From positions 1 through 6,005 of the forward strand of contig CAJWZG010000172.1 in assembly GCA_913049565.1 (NCBI GenBank): a DNA stretch of 6,005 nt, in the 5' to 3' direction. The position numbers were made by a program, and so were the translations under genes. Of this stretch, positions 5,690 through 6,005 are shown piece after piece. Under the pieces are notes generated by a model. The model saw only the letters and a list, made by a program, of their open reading frames with translations, searched no databases and was not told the origin of the DNA. Within the stretch, counting starts at the first letter, position 1; each line of letters opens with the position of its first letter. The DNA is from an uncultured Gammaproteobacteria bacterium (GTDB lineage Bacteria; Pseudomonadota; Gammaproteobacteria; Pseudomonadales; Azotimanducaceae_A).

Positions 5690-6005
5690 TTACTGTGCCG
5701 CTGCCTGAAAGGCGTCCATGGTCTGCTCTGCGATTTTTTGCAGGTATCGTGCCTCGGTCTCGGGCAGGCGTCCAAAATAGTCATAGTCTAGGCCATCAAG
5801 ATTGCCGCCGTAGAGCGCTAAGTACACGACACAAGCTCCCAAATAGGTGCCCTGTAAATTAGGGTGAGTGCCGTCAAAAGTCATATGTAGCGAGTAGTCT
5901 GGTCGCTGTTGATACGACCGTGCGAAGGCCAGCCCAACCGGAGCGACAGTAGCCTGTGCTGCCTTTGCGGCCGCTTGGTAGGTTTGGGCAATGGTGTCGA
6001 TCATA
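5690..6005 (-). CDS. SGNH/GDSL-type hydrolase, C-terminal part (N-terminus outside the window)
   Basis: About 104 residues reach the right edge of the window, ending at TAA 5690-5692. The visible part has APVGLAFARSY, then TFDGTHPNLQGTYLGACVVY. The latter is the block V region of SGNH hydrolases, with the catalytic Asp and His of a D-x-x-H-P motif (Asp44 and His47 counted from the ATG at 6002-6004). Block I, with the nucleophile Ser of the GDSL motif, should lie upstream beyond the window, so this ATG is unlikely to be the true start. The family cleaves acyl or acetyl esters. The substrate cannot be told, and whether it is secreted is unknown because the N-terminus is missing. It is first in a same-strand series with the GFA and lipoprotein genes. 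Confidence 0.75.
   Translation of the reverse strand, partial: MIDTIAQTYQAAAKAAQATVAPVGLAFARSYQQRPDYSLHMTFDGTHPNLQGTYLGACVVYLALYGGNLDGLDYDYFGRLPETEARYLQKIAEQTMDAFQAAAQ

Overview
The window looks like ordinary chromosome from a Gram-negative proteobacterium, most likely an aquatic gammaproteobacterium that stores polyhydroxyalkanoate. The grounds are a phasin, two lipobox lipoproteins, clear GGAG/AGGAGG ribosome binding sites, moderately GC-rich codons, and an HSL-type esterase next to a proteobacterial GFA-family protein. The organism assignment is inference. No mobile element, CRISPR array, tRNA or rRNA was seen.

Layout. On the + strand come the 3' end of a phasin gene (1-323) and a two-domain lipoprotein (538-1389). 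On the - strand is an alpha/beta-hydrolase esterase of the hormone-sensitive-lipase family (1466-2419), preceded by a possible 47-residue small ORF (2442-2585). A stretch with no convincing gene follows (2586-2930). On the + strand 2931-4103 is a glycine/sarcosine/betaine/D-proline reductase 'selenoprotein B'-family gene interrupted by one in-frame TGA at 3396-3398. On the - strand are a second lipoprotein (4164-4973), a GFA-family zinc protein (5040-5633), and the C-terminal part of an SGNH/GDSL hydrolase that runs off the window (5690-6005).

The main point is that the gene at 2931-4103 would normally be split into two ORFs of 155 and 233 residues. The TGA lies exactly at the redox motif and gives Sec-Pro-Met-Cys where Cys homologues have Cys-Pro-x-Cys. 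The reading frame and family similarity continue without a break across it. A compact hairpin (stem 3410-3415/3421-3426, loop CGTGT) starts 11 nt after the TGA, which is where a bacterial SECIS element should be. I therefore annotate one 390-residue selenoprotein with Sec156. No selA, selB, selC or selD is in the window, so the rest of the genome must supply them.

The second notable item is that the lipoproteins at 538-1389 and 4164-4973 are paralogues, on opposite strands about 2.8 kb apart. Each contains two copies of a domain of roughly 90-100 residues. A pair of cysteines at the ends of the domain is present or absent together, which suggests a disulfide. I recognise no named family for them.
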